Shown here one piece after another: positions 1 through 8,597 of a stretch of DNA of 64,000 nt. The stretch is from Shumkonia mesophila. Its GTDB lineage: Bacteria > Pseudomonadota > Alphaproteobacteria > Rhodospirillales > Shumkoniaceae. The translations under genes and the position numbers were made by a program. The notes beneath the pieces are model-generated. The model was not told the origin of the DNA, did not search any database, and was given only the letters and a program-made list of their open reading frames with translations. Every line of letters starts with the position of its first letter. Within the stretch, counting starts at the first letter, position 1. The stretch lies in contig NZ_JAOTID010000014.1 of assembly GCF_026163695.1 (NCBI RefSeq), positions 62,001-126,000 of the forward strand, given 5' to 3'.

Positions 1-94
1 CCAGGAATGCCTCGGTGACCGCGACCGGATCGAGTTCGCCGGCCCGAAAGGCCGCGCCGAGGGTGGCGACCGACAGATAAAAGGGCTCACTCAT
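1..94 (-). CDS. Amidase (amidase-signature family), N-terminal fragment
   Basis: Only the first 31 codons are in the window; the gene continues past the left edge. The translation starts MSEPFYLSVATLGAAF and continues with RAGELDPVAVTEAFL, the usual opening of amidase-signature hydrolases, in which a Leu/Ala-rich helix and the phrase 'xAGELxPVxVTxAxL' precede the catalytic Lys-Ser-Ser core. The start overlaps the end of the DUF1028 gene in an ATGAGTGA arrangement, so the two are translationally coupled and form the tail of the ABC transporter operon. It would hydrolyse a C-N bond in an imported amide. The catalytic residues lie outside the window, so the family call rests on the N-terminus and context. 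Confidence 0.7.
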   Translation of the reverse strand, partial: MSEPFYLSVATLGAAFRAGELDPVAVTEAFL

Positions 95-971
95 CGGTAT
101 TCCTCCGGCGGGGCAGGCCGATCCGCGGATCGAAGACCACGGCGGGATGGAAGTCGGTGACGTCGAGCGAGCGCAGCTTCTCGATCTCCCTGCGGATGGG
201 CTCGTAGACAGCTTCCAGTTCCGCCCGCCGGTTGCCGCTCGACGGTCCGCCCCGCTGGGCGGGTGTGGCCAGGATCTGCGCCTTGTCGGCGTCGCTCAGG
301 GGCACGGTGCGGCCATGGCGCTTGGGCATGCTGGCGAGGAAGGGTTGAAGCTGGCGCCGGGCGACGGTGAACACGCGCCTGAGTTCGGCCACCGGCGCCG
401 CATGTTCGTCGACGCGCAGGTCGAGATCCGGATAGGCCTCGAGGCCGTGGATCAGCAACGCGGCGGATTGCTTGCCCCGCTTGTCGCCGCCGGCTGCCTG
501 GCCGGCTTCCAGCGCGCCGACCAGCCGTTCGGCCAGGTCTTCTCCGTCGCTCGCCAGGAAGGCGGCTTCCATGGCGGCCAGGGTTTCGGCTCCTGCCAGC
601 ATGTTGCCCTGGATCGCGTACCCTTCGCCCTTGAGATGACCATGGGCCGGCGTGCACCCTTCGCCGGTCCAACTGGCGGCGGTTCCGTCAATACCGACAA
701 CGCCGACTTGGCGAAGGGAACGGTCGGGGTCGTCGGCCAGCGTGGCCTCAAGCGCCGTTCCGACCGCCTCGCCCCGCGCCAGGCGGTCGAGGATGTCGAT
801 GGCCAGGTAGGGGTTGACCCACGACTGGGTGGTGACCGCGCCCACGCCGGGGCGAATGAACGGGCACATCGATCCGACCGCCGGAATGGCTGTGCTGATG
901 GCGATGCCGAGTTGGTCGCTTTGCGGACAGCGGGCGACGATCGAAAAGGTGCCGACAAGGGGCTTGGTCAC
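87..971 (-). CDS. DUF1028 family putative Ntn-hydrolase-like protein
   Basis: A 294-residue protein starting VTKPLVGTFSIVARC. The DUF1028 hallmarks are visible: GTFSIVAR at the N-terminus, AVGSMCPFIRPGVGAVTTQS around residues 35-55, then GVVGIDGTAASWTGEGC and YAIQGNMLAG. The family is thought to adopt an Ntn-hydrolase-like fold and often sits beside amide or peptide uptake genes, but its substrate is unknown. I favour the GTG at 971 because AGGGGAAGA lies 5-8 bases before it. A TTG at 986 is in frame but overlaps the livF stop and has no good ribosome site. The residues after about 225 form an Arg/Glu-rich extension beyond the core domain. It lies between livF (11 bases away) and the amidase (overlapping), so probably acts on the imported compound. 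Confidence 0.85.
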   Translation of the reverse strand: MTKPLVGTFSIVARCPQSDQLGIAISTAIPAVGSMCPFIRPGVGAVTTQSWVNPYLAIDILDRLARGEAVGTALEATLADDPDRSLRQVGVVGIDGTAASWTGEGCTPAHGHLKGEGYAIQGNMLAGAETLAAMEAAFLASDGEDLAERLVGALEAGQAAGGDKRGKQSAALLIHGLEAYPDLDLRVDEHAAPVAELRRVFTVARRQLQPFLASMPKRHGRTVPLSDADKAQILATPAQRGGPSSGNRRAELEAVYEPIRREIEKLRSLDVTDFHPAVVFDPRIGLPRRRNTDE

Positions 972-982
972 GGTTCTTCCCC

Positions 983-1698
983 TCAAATGCTGAGATGACG
1001 GTTGATGCGCTCGGCGGCGTCGGCGGTGTTGGCTGGCCCGCGGTCGACGAACTCACCCTGATTGAGGACCGCGTATTCGTCGGCGATGGCGAGCGCGAAG
1101 GTCACGTGCTGCTCGATCAGCAGGATCGCCGTACCCTCGGTCCGCCGCTGTTCGGCCAGCACATGGGCCAGCCGCTCGATGACCGAGGGTTGCAGTCCCT
1201 CGGTGATCTCGTCGATCAGCATGATCCGGGGGGAAGCCATCAGGCCACGGGCGACGATCAGCATCTTCTGCTCGCCGCCGCTCAGCGTTCCGGCCCGTTG
1301 GCGCAGGCGCTCGGGCAGGAACGGGAAATGGACCCCGACCTTTGCCAGCTTCGCCTCGAAGGCGTCGTCGTCAAAGAGGCCCAGGCGCAGGTTCTCGCCG
1401 ACCGTCAGGTCCTGGAACAGCGGCTGTTCCTGAGGGCAGAAGGCGATATTGCGGCGCGCGATCAGATAGGGAGGCTCGCCATCGATCCGCGAGCCGAACA
1501 GATGGACATCGCCCTGATGAAGGGGCAGGAAGCCCATGATCATCTTCAAAAGGGTGGTCTTGCCCATGCCGTTCTTGCCCAGCACGGCGACGACCCGCCC
1601 TTCCGGCACGATGAGGTCGACGTTCTTGACGACGATCGCCGCGCCATAGCCGCCGCTGACGCCGCGGACGGAGAGCGCCGGGGTCTTGGCCGCGTCCG

Positions 1699-1702
<4 letters not shown>
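983..1702 (-). CDS. livF: Branched-chain/urea-type ABC transporter ATP-binding protein LivF
   Basis: A 239-residue ABC ATPase starting MTDAAKTPALSV. It has a Walker A GKNGMGKTT near residue 40, a Q-loop (FCPQEQPLF), the signature LSGGEQK, Walker B IMLIDEITEG and the switch-histidine region LLIEQHV. Replacement of the usual DEP by DEITEGL is typical of LivF-type subunits, as in DEPSEGI/DEITEGL. It pairs with the LivG half of the neighbouring fusion protein to power uptake at the inner membrane. Its ATG overlaps the fusion gene stop (ATGA at 1699-1702), indicating coupled translation. The compound imported is not set by this subunit; the neighbouring amidase and AmiC-like sensor suggest an amide or ureide. 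Confidence 0.92.
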
Positions 1703-3519
<1,817 letters not shown>

Positions 3520-3527
3520 GGTTCATC

Positions 3528-4364
3528 TCAGTCGAGGACGAAGCCCTTGGGGCGGATGCGCAGCAGCAGGGCGGCGGCGACGGCGATCGTGAGGCCGCCC
3601 AGGATCGGGCTGCCGTAGGTGCTGATCACCAGCTGCAGGCCGCCCAGGACCACCGATCCGATGAGCAGCGCCAGCAGCGATGAGCCGGCCACCAGCACCA
3701 GCATGAAGGCGTTGACCAGCCACGGCACCCCCATGTTGGGGTCGACGCTGGACAGCGGCGTGATGATGGCGCCGGCCAGCGAGGCCAGGCCGGCGCCGAG
3801 GCCGAAAGCGATCAGGCGCACGCTGGAGCTGTTGATGCCCAGGGCCTGGGCCAGGTTCTCGTTCATGATCACAGCCCGGGCGTTGAGGCCCAAGCGGGTG
3901 CGGTGCATCAAGAGGGCGAGAAGCCCGCCGATGACGATGGCGCCGCCGGTTGCGGCCAGGCGGTAGACCGAATAGGAGCCGTCCAACAGTTCCACGGCGC
4001 CGGTCATCGGACTTTGCACGAACTGGACACCGCGGCCGAAACCGATGGTGATGAGCTGGCTGATGATGATGCCGAGCCCCCAGGTCGCCAGGATGGCGTC
4101 GAGCGGACGGTCGTAGAGCGGCTTGACGATGAACCGTTCCACGGCGGCGCCGAGCACCAGGCCGACCAGCAGCGAGAATGGATAGGCGAGCAGGGGGGGC
4201 CAGCCCATCTGCGTGACCACCAGGGCCGAATAGCCGCCGATGGTGAGGAAGGCGCCGTGGGCGAAATTGATGATTTTGAGAACGCCGAACGAGATCAGCA
4301 GCCCGCAGGAGACGGCAAAGAGGATTGCCGCGGTCGTCACGATGTCGAGGATCAGCACCTGCAT
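3528..4364 (-). CDS. livH: Branched-chain/urea-type ABC transporter permease LivH
   Basis: A 278-residue, almost entirely hydrophobic protein with about eight membrane segments. The family motif GLLISFGVLKIINFAHGAF is at residues 21-39 and LGLNARAVIMNENLAQALGI marks the cytoplasmic loop that contacts the ATPases. It forms the inner-membrane pore with the LivM half of the fusion protein. It follows the binding-protein gene after an 85-base gap with a strong hairpin and precedes the fusion gene by 8 bases. The start ATG is the first in the open frame and the N-terminus matches family length (about 280-300 residues). Substrate is unknown; the subunit is of the UrtB/LivH class. Confidence 0.92.
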   Translation of the reverse strand: MQVLILDIVTTAAILFAVSCGLLISFGVLKIINFAHGAFLTIGGYSALVVTQMGWPPLLAYPFSLLVGLVLGAAVERFIVKPLYDRPLDAILATWGLGIIISQLITIGFGRGVQFVQSPMTGAVELLDGSYSVYRLAATGGAIVIGGLLALLMHRTRLGLNARAVIMNENLAQALGINSSSVRLIAFGLGAGLASLAGAIITPLSSVDPNMGVPWLVNAFMLVLVAGSSLLALLIGSVVLGGLQLVISTYGSPILGGLTIAVAAALLLRIRPKGFVLD

Positions 4365-4393
4365 GATAAGCGTCCTGGTCGGCGGGGAGGAGG

Positions 4394-4423
4394 GGCGTGA
4401 AGCGCGGGAGGGCGCTTCACGCC
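4394..4423 (-). promoter_or_regulatory. Intercistronic hairpin between binding-protein and permease genes
   Basis: A perfect 12-bp inverted repeat, GGCGTGAAGCGC and GCGCTTCACGCC, separated by a 6-base loop. It lies between the end of the binding-protein gene (4450) and the start of livH (4364). There is no T-run, so it probably acts as an RNA stability element or partial attenuator that keeps binding-protein transcripts more abundant than permease transcripts, as in other binding-protein operons. The role is inferred from position and structure. Confidence 0.6.
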
Positions 4424-4449
4424 GTTGCTTCAGGATCGGATGCCGTTGA

Positions 4450-5658
4450 TCATTTCAGGTTCGGGCACTGGTCGCCCGGATCGACGTTGGCGAAGGACGC
4501 GATGACCTCGACGCTGCCGTCGGGCTTGACCTGTCCCAGGTACATCGTCAGCGGCGCGTGGCGCTGCTTCGACATCTGGATGACGCCGCGCGGCCCCTTG
4601 TAGGAGACGTCGTCGAGTACGTCGATCACCTTTTCAGCGTCGGTACCACCGGCCTTCTCGACCGCGGCCTTGTACAGATAGACCGCCTCGTATTGCGGCA
4701 CCGACAGGTCGTTCGGGGTTTTCAGACCGGTGCCGAACTTCTTTCCCATAGCGGCCAAGAACGTCTTGTTCTCGGCCGAGTCGATGCTGGTAAGGTACGA
4801 GGCCGAGATGTAAATGCCGGCGGCGTCCGCGCCCATGCTCTTGGCGGTGCCTTCATCCACGGCCAGGTTGCCGTAAAGCTTGTCGATGCCGGCGGCCCGA
4901 AGCTGCTTGGTCAGCGTGACGTTCGGCGCGCCGCCTGCGGTCGACGTGATCAGCGCATCGGGATTGGCCGAGCGGATCTTGGAAATGATCGGCGTCCAAT
5001 CGGTGGCGTCCATCGGCGCGTATTCCTCGCCGAGAATCTTGCCGCCGCGGGATTCGATGTACTTGCGGCTGAATTCCAGCATGCCGCGCCCGAAGGCGTA
5101 GTCGCTGCCGACCAGGAAGAAGGTCTTGGCCGATTTCTTGTCCATGAAGTGGTCGACGATCGGGGCAACCTGCTGATCGGGCACCCAGGCGTCGACATAG
5201 AGGTACTTGTTGCAGGACCGGCCCTCGTAGAACGAGGTGTAGATGAACGGCACCTTGCCGCGCGAGACGATCGGCAGGCCGGCATTGCGGGCGGCCGAGG
5301 TTTCCATCGAGATCAGGACATTGACCTTGTCGCGGAAGACCAGCTGGTCGAAAGCCTTCTGGGCGCCGGCGGCGCCGCTGCCATCGTCGGCGACGACCAG
5401 TTCGAGCTTCTTGCCGAGAACGCCGCCGGCGGCGTTGATTTCCTCGACCGCCAGCTCGGCCGACTGTACGACCGAAGGGGCGACGACGCTGTTGGCGCCG
5501 CTCAGGCCCACCGGAACGCCGATCTTAATGGTTTGTTGCGCCTGCGCCGGCAACGATGCGATGCCGGCCAGCACCATCGCCGCGCCCAAGAAGGCCCGGC
5601 GACTTGGGTTTGCGGCCAGGCGGCCGCGAAGAGAGGCTTCTGGGCGGGAACGCGACAT
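4450..5658 (-). CDS. Periplasmic substrate-binding protein of the branched-chain/amide ABC transporter (Tat signal)
   Basis: A 402-residue type I periplasmic binding protein (Peripla_BP_6/UrtA-like). The N-terminus carries a twin-arginine signal (NPSRRAFLGAAM, residues 22-33, then a hydrophobic stretch ending SLPAQAQ), so it is likely exported folded. The mature part has IKIGVPVGLSGANSVV, the lobe motif ELAVEEINAAGGVLGKKLEL and VGSDYAFGRG. I place the start at 5658 because AAGGAG lies 7 bases before that ATG; an upstream ATG at 5676 lacks a site. It captures the ligand for the LivH/LivM-G/LivF transporter. The gene heads the transport operon and a 16-bp palindrome lies 46 bases before its start. 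Ligand class (amide, urea or amino acid) cannot be read from sequence alone. Confidence 0.9.
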   Translation of the reverse strand: MSRSRPEASLRGRLAANPSRRAFLGAAMVLAGIASLPAQAQQTIKIGVPVGLSGANSVVAPSVVQSAELAVEEINAAGGVLGKKLELVVADDGSGAAGAQKAFDQLVFRDKVNVLISMETSAARNAGLPIVSRGKVPFIYTSFYEGRSCNKYLYVDAWVPDQQVAPIVDHFMDKKSAKTFFLVGSDYAFGRGMLEFSRKYIESRGGKILGEEYAPMDATDWTPIISKIRSANPDALITSTAGGAPNVTLTKQLRAAGIDKLYGNLAVDEGTAKSMGADAAGIYISASYLTSIDSAENKTFLAAMGKKFGTGLKTPNDLSVPQYEAVYLYKAAVEKAGGTDAEKVIDVLDDVSYKGPRGVIQMSKQRHAPLTMYLGQVKPDGSVEVIASFANVDPGDQCPNLK

Positions 5659-5703
5659 GGGTAAACTCCTTTTCATTGATCACGACCAAGGGACCGTGCT
5701 ATA

Positions 5704-5719
5704 ATTTGCATATGCAAAT
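5704..5719. promoter_or_regulatory. Perfect 16-bp palindrome, probable operator of the transport operon
   Basis: ATTTGCATATGCAAAT is a perfect inverted repeat in an AT-rich patch between the AmiC-like gene (ends 5784) and the binding-protein start (5658). Size, AT content and position fit a site for a winged-helix dimer such as the MarR protein encoded at 7081-7581. A related half site, ATGCAAA, lies near 6898 in the AmiC-like/MarR divergent region. The assignment to MarR is inference. Confidence 0.6.
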
Positions 5720-5783
5720 ATTGAATTGTCAAATAATTTTATCGAAGGGGACTTCCAGGACGCAGAATCGGCGGTGGCTGGCG

Positions 5784-6833
5784 TCAACCGATCGGGAAGG
5801 TTTCGATCACGTCGAAGCGGGTTTCATGCGCCTGGGCAAGGTATGTCGGTCGCCGCAGTTCCTGGTCGGAGAACCGCGCAGCGCCTCGCGGGCCGTGGAC
5901 GGCAAAATGCTCGCCGGCGCGGTCCAGCCAGCGGGGATTGTCCGCTCTCGCTTCCAAAAGGGCCTTGGCAAACCACAAGCCTTCGAAGAGCGACTGGGTA
6001 TAGCTGCTTTGAAGCGGGGCGAGGCGGCCGAAGCGGGCCCGATAACGGGCCAGGAAGGTCCGGTTCGACGGCATGTCCAGGCTTTCGAAATAGCCGCTGC
6101 AACTGTAGAGGTTGTCGGCATTGGAGGGACCGATGGCGAGCAGCAGGTTTTCCTCGATATCGGGGGAGAACCGCACGACGTCGCCGCTCAATCCCGCCTC
6201 CGCGAAGTCGCGGTGGAATTCGACCGCGCCATGGCCGATCAGCAGGCTGACGACGGCCTCGGCGCCGGATGTCGCGATGGCGCGGACGTCGTCTCGGAAA
6301 TCCAGGTGGCGGAACGGAACGTAGCGCGAGCCCACCAGCTTGCCGCCGCCGGCGTGGATGGCCCCGACGATGGCCGAGGCGGCGCGTCGCGGCCAGACGT
6401 AGTCGTGGCCGATCAGGTACCAGCGACGCAGGTTCAGTCGATCCATCAGGCGGGCGATGGCCGGCCGCAACTGCCGCTCCGGTGTTTCGCCGATGGCATA
6501 CACGCCGGCATGATGTTCACCCCCCTCATAGTGCGGCGTGTAGATGTAAGGGATGCGCCCATCGAGCCGCTCGACCAGCTGCTCGCGCAGATGGCTGGGG
6601 TGGGTGCCGATGATGGCCGCCGGTTCGGCATCGGCGCCCCGGATACCCTGGACGACGGCATCGATGCCGAGCCCGGCATCCACGCGTTGGACGCTGAGTG
6701 GCCGGCCGCAGACGCCGCCGCTCCGGTTGATCTCCTCGACGGCCAATCCCATCGCGGCCAGCGTCGAGGGCCCCATCATGCCCAGTAGGCCACTCGCCGG
6801 CGCGACGACGGCAAAAGTCAGTGACTTCTCCAT
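5784..6833 (-). CDS. AmiC-like cytoplasmic ligand-sensing protein (periplasmic-binding-protein fold)
   Basis: A 349-residue protein starting MEKSLTFAVVAPASG with no signal peptide. It has the type I binding-protein fold: GLAVEEINRSGGVCGRPL near residue 40, IPYIYTPHYEGGEHHAG near 110 and RRWYLIGHDYVWPR near 155. The YTPHYEG and YLIGxDYxxPR phrases match AmiC, the amide sensor of the Pseudomonas amidase operon, and related UrtA-like proteins. The start at 6833 has GGAG 9 bases upstream; the open frame extends further back, but that part shows no coding character. Without a signal it should act in the cytoplasm, reporting intracellular ligand to a partner. No AmiR-type antiterminator is visible; a MarR gene is divergent. 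A binding protein that lost its signal is the alternative. Confidence 0.75.
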   Translation of the reverse strand: MEKSLTFAVVAPASGLLGMMGPSTLAAMGLAVEEINRSGGVCGRPLSVQRVDAGLGIDAVVQGIRGADAEPAAIIGTHPSHLREQLVERLDGRIPYIYTPHYEGGEHHAGVYAIGETPERQLRPAIARLMDRLNLRRWYLIGHDYVWPRRAASAIVGAIHAGGGKLVGSRYVPFRHLDFRDDVRAIATSGAEAVVSLLIGHGAVEFHRDFAEAGLSGDVVRFSPDIEENLLLAIGPSNADNLYSCSGYFESLDMPSNRTFLARYRARFGRLAPLQSSYTQSLFEGLWFAKALLEARADNPRWLDRAGEHFAVHGPRGAARFSDQELRRPTYLAQAHETRFDVIETFPIG

Positions 6834-7080
6834 GACGGCATTCTCCGAGCCGGCCGCGACTGCCGCGCCGGCTCCCTTGACGCCAAGGTTCACACGATGC
6901 AAACACTCACCATCATTGATGACGCTTTCTTTCCTCACGCAAGCCGCGTGCCATGGCTTTCTCCCGGAATTCCGCCACTTGATGCGGCAGAGCGCTTGAA
7001 TGGGGCCGTCGCGGGTGCTTAGTATTTCTTCATCTGCCCACGCTTTGAGCGACGACGGCCAGCTGGATCGAGTTGAATAG

Positions 7081-7581
7081 ATGACACGCAGCAGCGGCGG
7101 CCCTCGGGCAGCGGTTTCGACGGCAAGCAACAGGCCCAAGGGAAGCCGTCGGCCATCGCCGGCCGACCTCAGGCATCGCCTGCTGACCGCCCTGACGCGC
7201 GCTTATGGCGCCGCCATCCGTTCCTACAACAAGCTTGCCCGCGAACTCGACATTCCGTTCGAACAGTGGCTGGTGCTGGCCGAGATGCGCCGGCATGAAA
7301 GCGTCAGCATGGGCGAACTGGTGAAAATCCTCGGCTTCAATTTCTCGACGCTGACGCGCATCGTCGATCGCATGGTCAATTCCTCGCTGATCTATCGCCA
7401 GGTCGATCCGCAGGACCGGCGGAAGGTCGTCATGGTGTTGACCGACGAGGGCCGGGGGCGGCTTGAACAGATCGACCGGCACCTCGATGGCGCCTTGCTT
7501 CCGACGAGCGCTCTGGCGACCGAGGGACCCGCCGTGCTGGCCGACCTGGTCCGCTTGGCTGAACAATTTCCCGAGGAATGA
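7081..7581 (+). CDS. MarR family transcriptional regulator
   Basis: A 166-residue winged-helix regulator. After a basic, probably flexible 25-residue N-terminus come the MarR dimerisation helix (LRHRLLTALTRAYGAAIRSY), the recognition helix region (MGELVKILGFNFSTLTRIVDRM, residues 79-100) and the wing with DPQDRRKVVMVLTDEGRGRL, the family's most conserved phrase. It is divergent from the AmiC-like gene and probably represses or activates the ABC/amidase operon through the palindrome at 5704, relieved by ligand. The first ATG of the frame is used; no strong ribosome site precedes it, so a start slightly downstream is possible. Linkage to the operon is inference from position. Confidence 0.88.
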   Translation: MTRSSGGPRAAVSTASNRPKGSRRPSPADLRHRLLTALTRAYGAAIRSYNKLARELDIPFEQWLVLAEMRRHESVSMGELVKILGFNFSTLTRIVDRMVNSSLIYRQVDPQDRRKVVMVLTDEGRGRLEQIDRHLDGALLPTSALATEGPAVLADLVRLAEQFPEE

Positions 7582-7596
7582 ACTGCCTTGGATAAA

Positions 7597-8129
7597 ATGA
7601 TGAGCCCTCGCATTCCCGATCCCGTCGACCTGACCCGCCGCCTTATCGCCTTCGATACCATCAACTCCCGGGGCAGGAACGGGCTTGCGCCCAATCCCTG
7701 GCCGATCTGATGACGGATGCCGGATTCGACTGCGCCTTGCATGCCTTGGACGACAGCCGCGCCAGCCTGATCGCGCGGTTGGGCGATCGAAAGGCGCAAC
7801 GGGCGCCGTTGGCGTTCACCGGCCAAATCGATACGGTGCCGCTGGGCGCGGCGCCGTGGACGCAGGACCCGTTCGCCGGCGACATCATCGACGGCTGCCT
7901 GTACGGGCGCGGATCGAGCGACATGAAGAGCGGCTTGGCCGCCTTCGTCGTCGCGGCAATCACCGAGGCCGAGCGGATCGGCGATGGGGCCGGGGTTCTG
8001 ATGGCGATTACCGCCGGCGAGGAAACCGGGTGCGACGGCGCCATGGCATTGGCCGAAGGCGGCCATCTTCCGTTTCGAAGATGCGTTTTACCTCCGGAAG
8101 GGGCATTCGCTTCCGAAGTTCCCGCCTGA
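7597..8129 (+). pseudogene. M20 family metallopeptidase/deacylase (ArgE/DapE-like), frameshifted and 3'-truncated
   Basis: Two frames together encode the start of an M20 hydrolase. Frame 1 from 7597 gives [16 protein letters not shown]; about 30 codons in, the reading passes to frame 3, giving [18 protein letters not shown], then [29 protein letters not shown] and [12 protein letters not shown]. These are the M20 metal-site phrases (GHxDTVP-like, GRGxxDMKxG, EExG), although GH is FTGQ here, so a first metal-ligand His appears lost. Homology ends near 8060 and the frame closes at 8129, against a usual length near 380 residues. It follows MarR by 15 bases and was probably part of the amide-catabolic locus before truncation at the tRNA-Ser scar that follows. 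Confidence 0.8.
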
Positions 8130-8285
8130 CGGCAGCGGTCCGCGCCTGGCCGGCGGGCGTGCCACGGTGCCGACTCTTGTGCCGGCACGTTCCGCGGTTG
8201 TCGCGCGTTCCGCGGCGGGCAAAAAGCCAATATTTCTGCAGCTTTCAGCTTGGTTTGCCACGAACAGCCATGTCCGGACGGAGAA

Positions 8286-8347
8286 TTGCTAAACCGTCGT
8301 GCTCTTAACGGGGCACCGGGGGTTCGAATCCCCCCCCCTCTCCGCCA
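8286..8347 (+). pseudogene. tRNA-Ser(GCU) 3' half, probable integration (att) scar
   Basis: Starting in the anticodon loop (TTGCTAA), the sequence has the 3' anticodon strand ACCGTC, a class II variable arm (GTGC...GCAC), the T-arm GGGGGTTCGAATCCCCC and an acceptor strand ending TCTCCGCCA. The 5' half (acceptor, D-arm and proper 5' anticodon strand) is absent, and the C-tract after the T-loop appears two bases longer than normal, so this is not a functional tRNA. A 3' tRNA half beginning at the anticodon loop is a classic footprint of tyrosine-integrase insertion into a tRNA gene. It lies between the truncated M20 gene and the tectonin/secretin cluster. Confidence 0.75.
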
Positions 8348-8597
8348 CAATTTCCTATAACCCGTTATATTTGAAAGAGTTTTCAAAAAGTGCCTATTTT
8401 TGTATCGCCAGTTTTCCGCGACTTGCGGGGGCGATTCATCAGGCTTGGCCGCGAAAGCTGGCGAAGCATAAAATTCGAGCAATAGCCATTGGCGGTCGTC
8501 ACGTTCGAAATTGCTCACGGAGTTGAGGTTTCGGTTCTGGATGGGAATTGCCGTTTTTCCGTGAGTTCAGAAGACGGCCCATCTTTCCCTGACCGTA
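8348..8597. other. Intergenic region without recognisable gene
   Basis: This 250-base stretch after the tRNA scar is less GC-rich than its surroundings and contains short open frames with no family resemblance. It abuts the 3' end of the leftward tectonin gene. I see no clear hairpin terminator or transposase fragment. Confidence 0.5.

Noticed and set aside
8286-8347. A complete tRNA-Ser gene
   Set aside because: No D-arm, 5' acceptor or matching 5' anticodon strand is present upstream, so only a 3' half exists.
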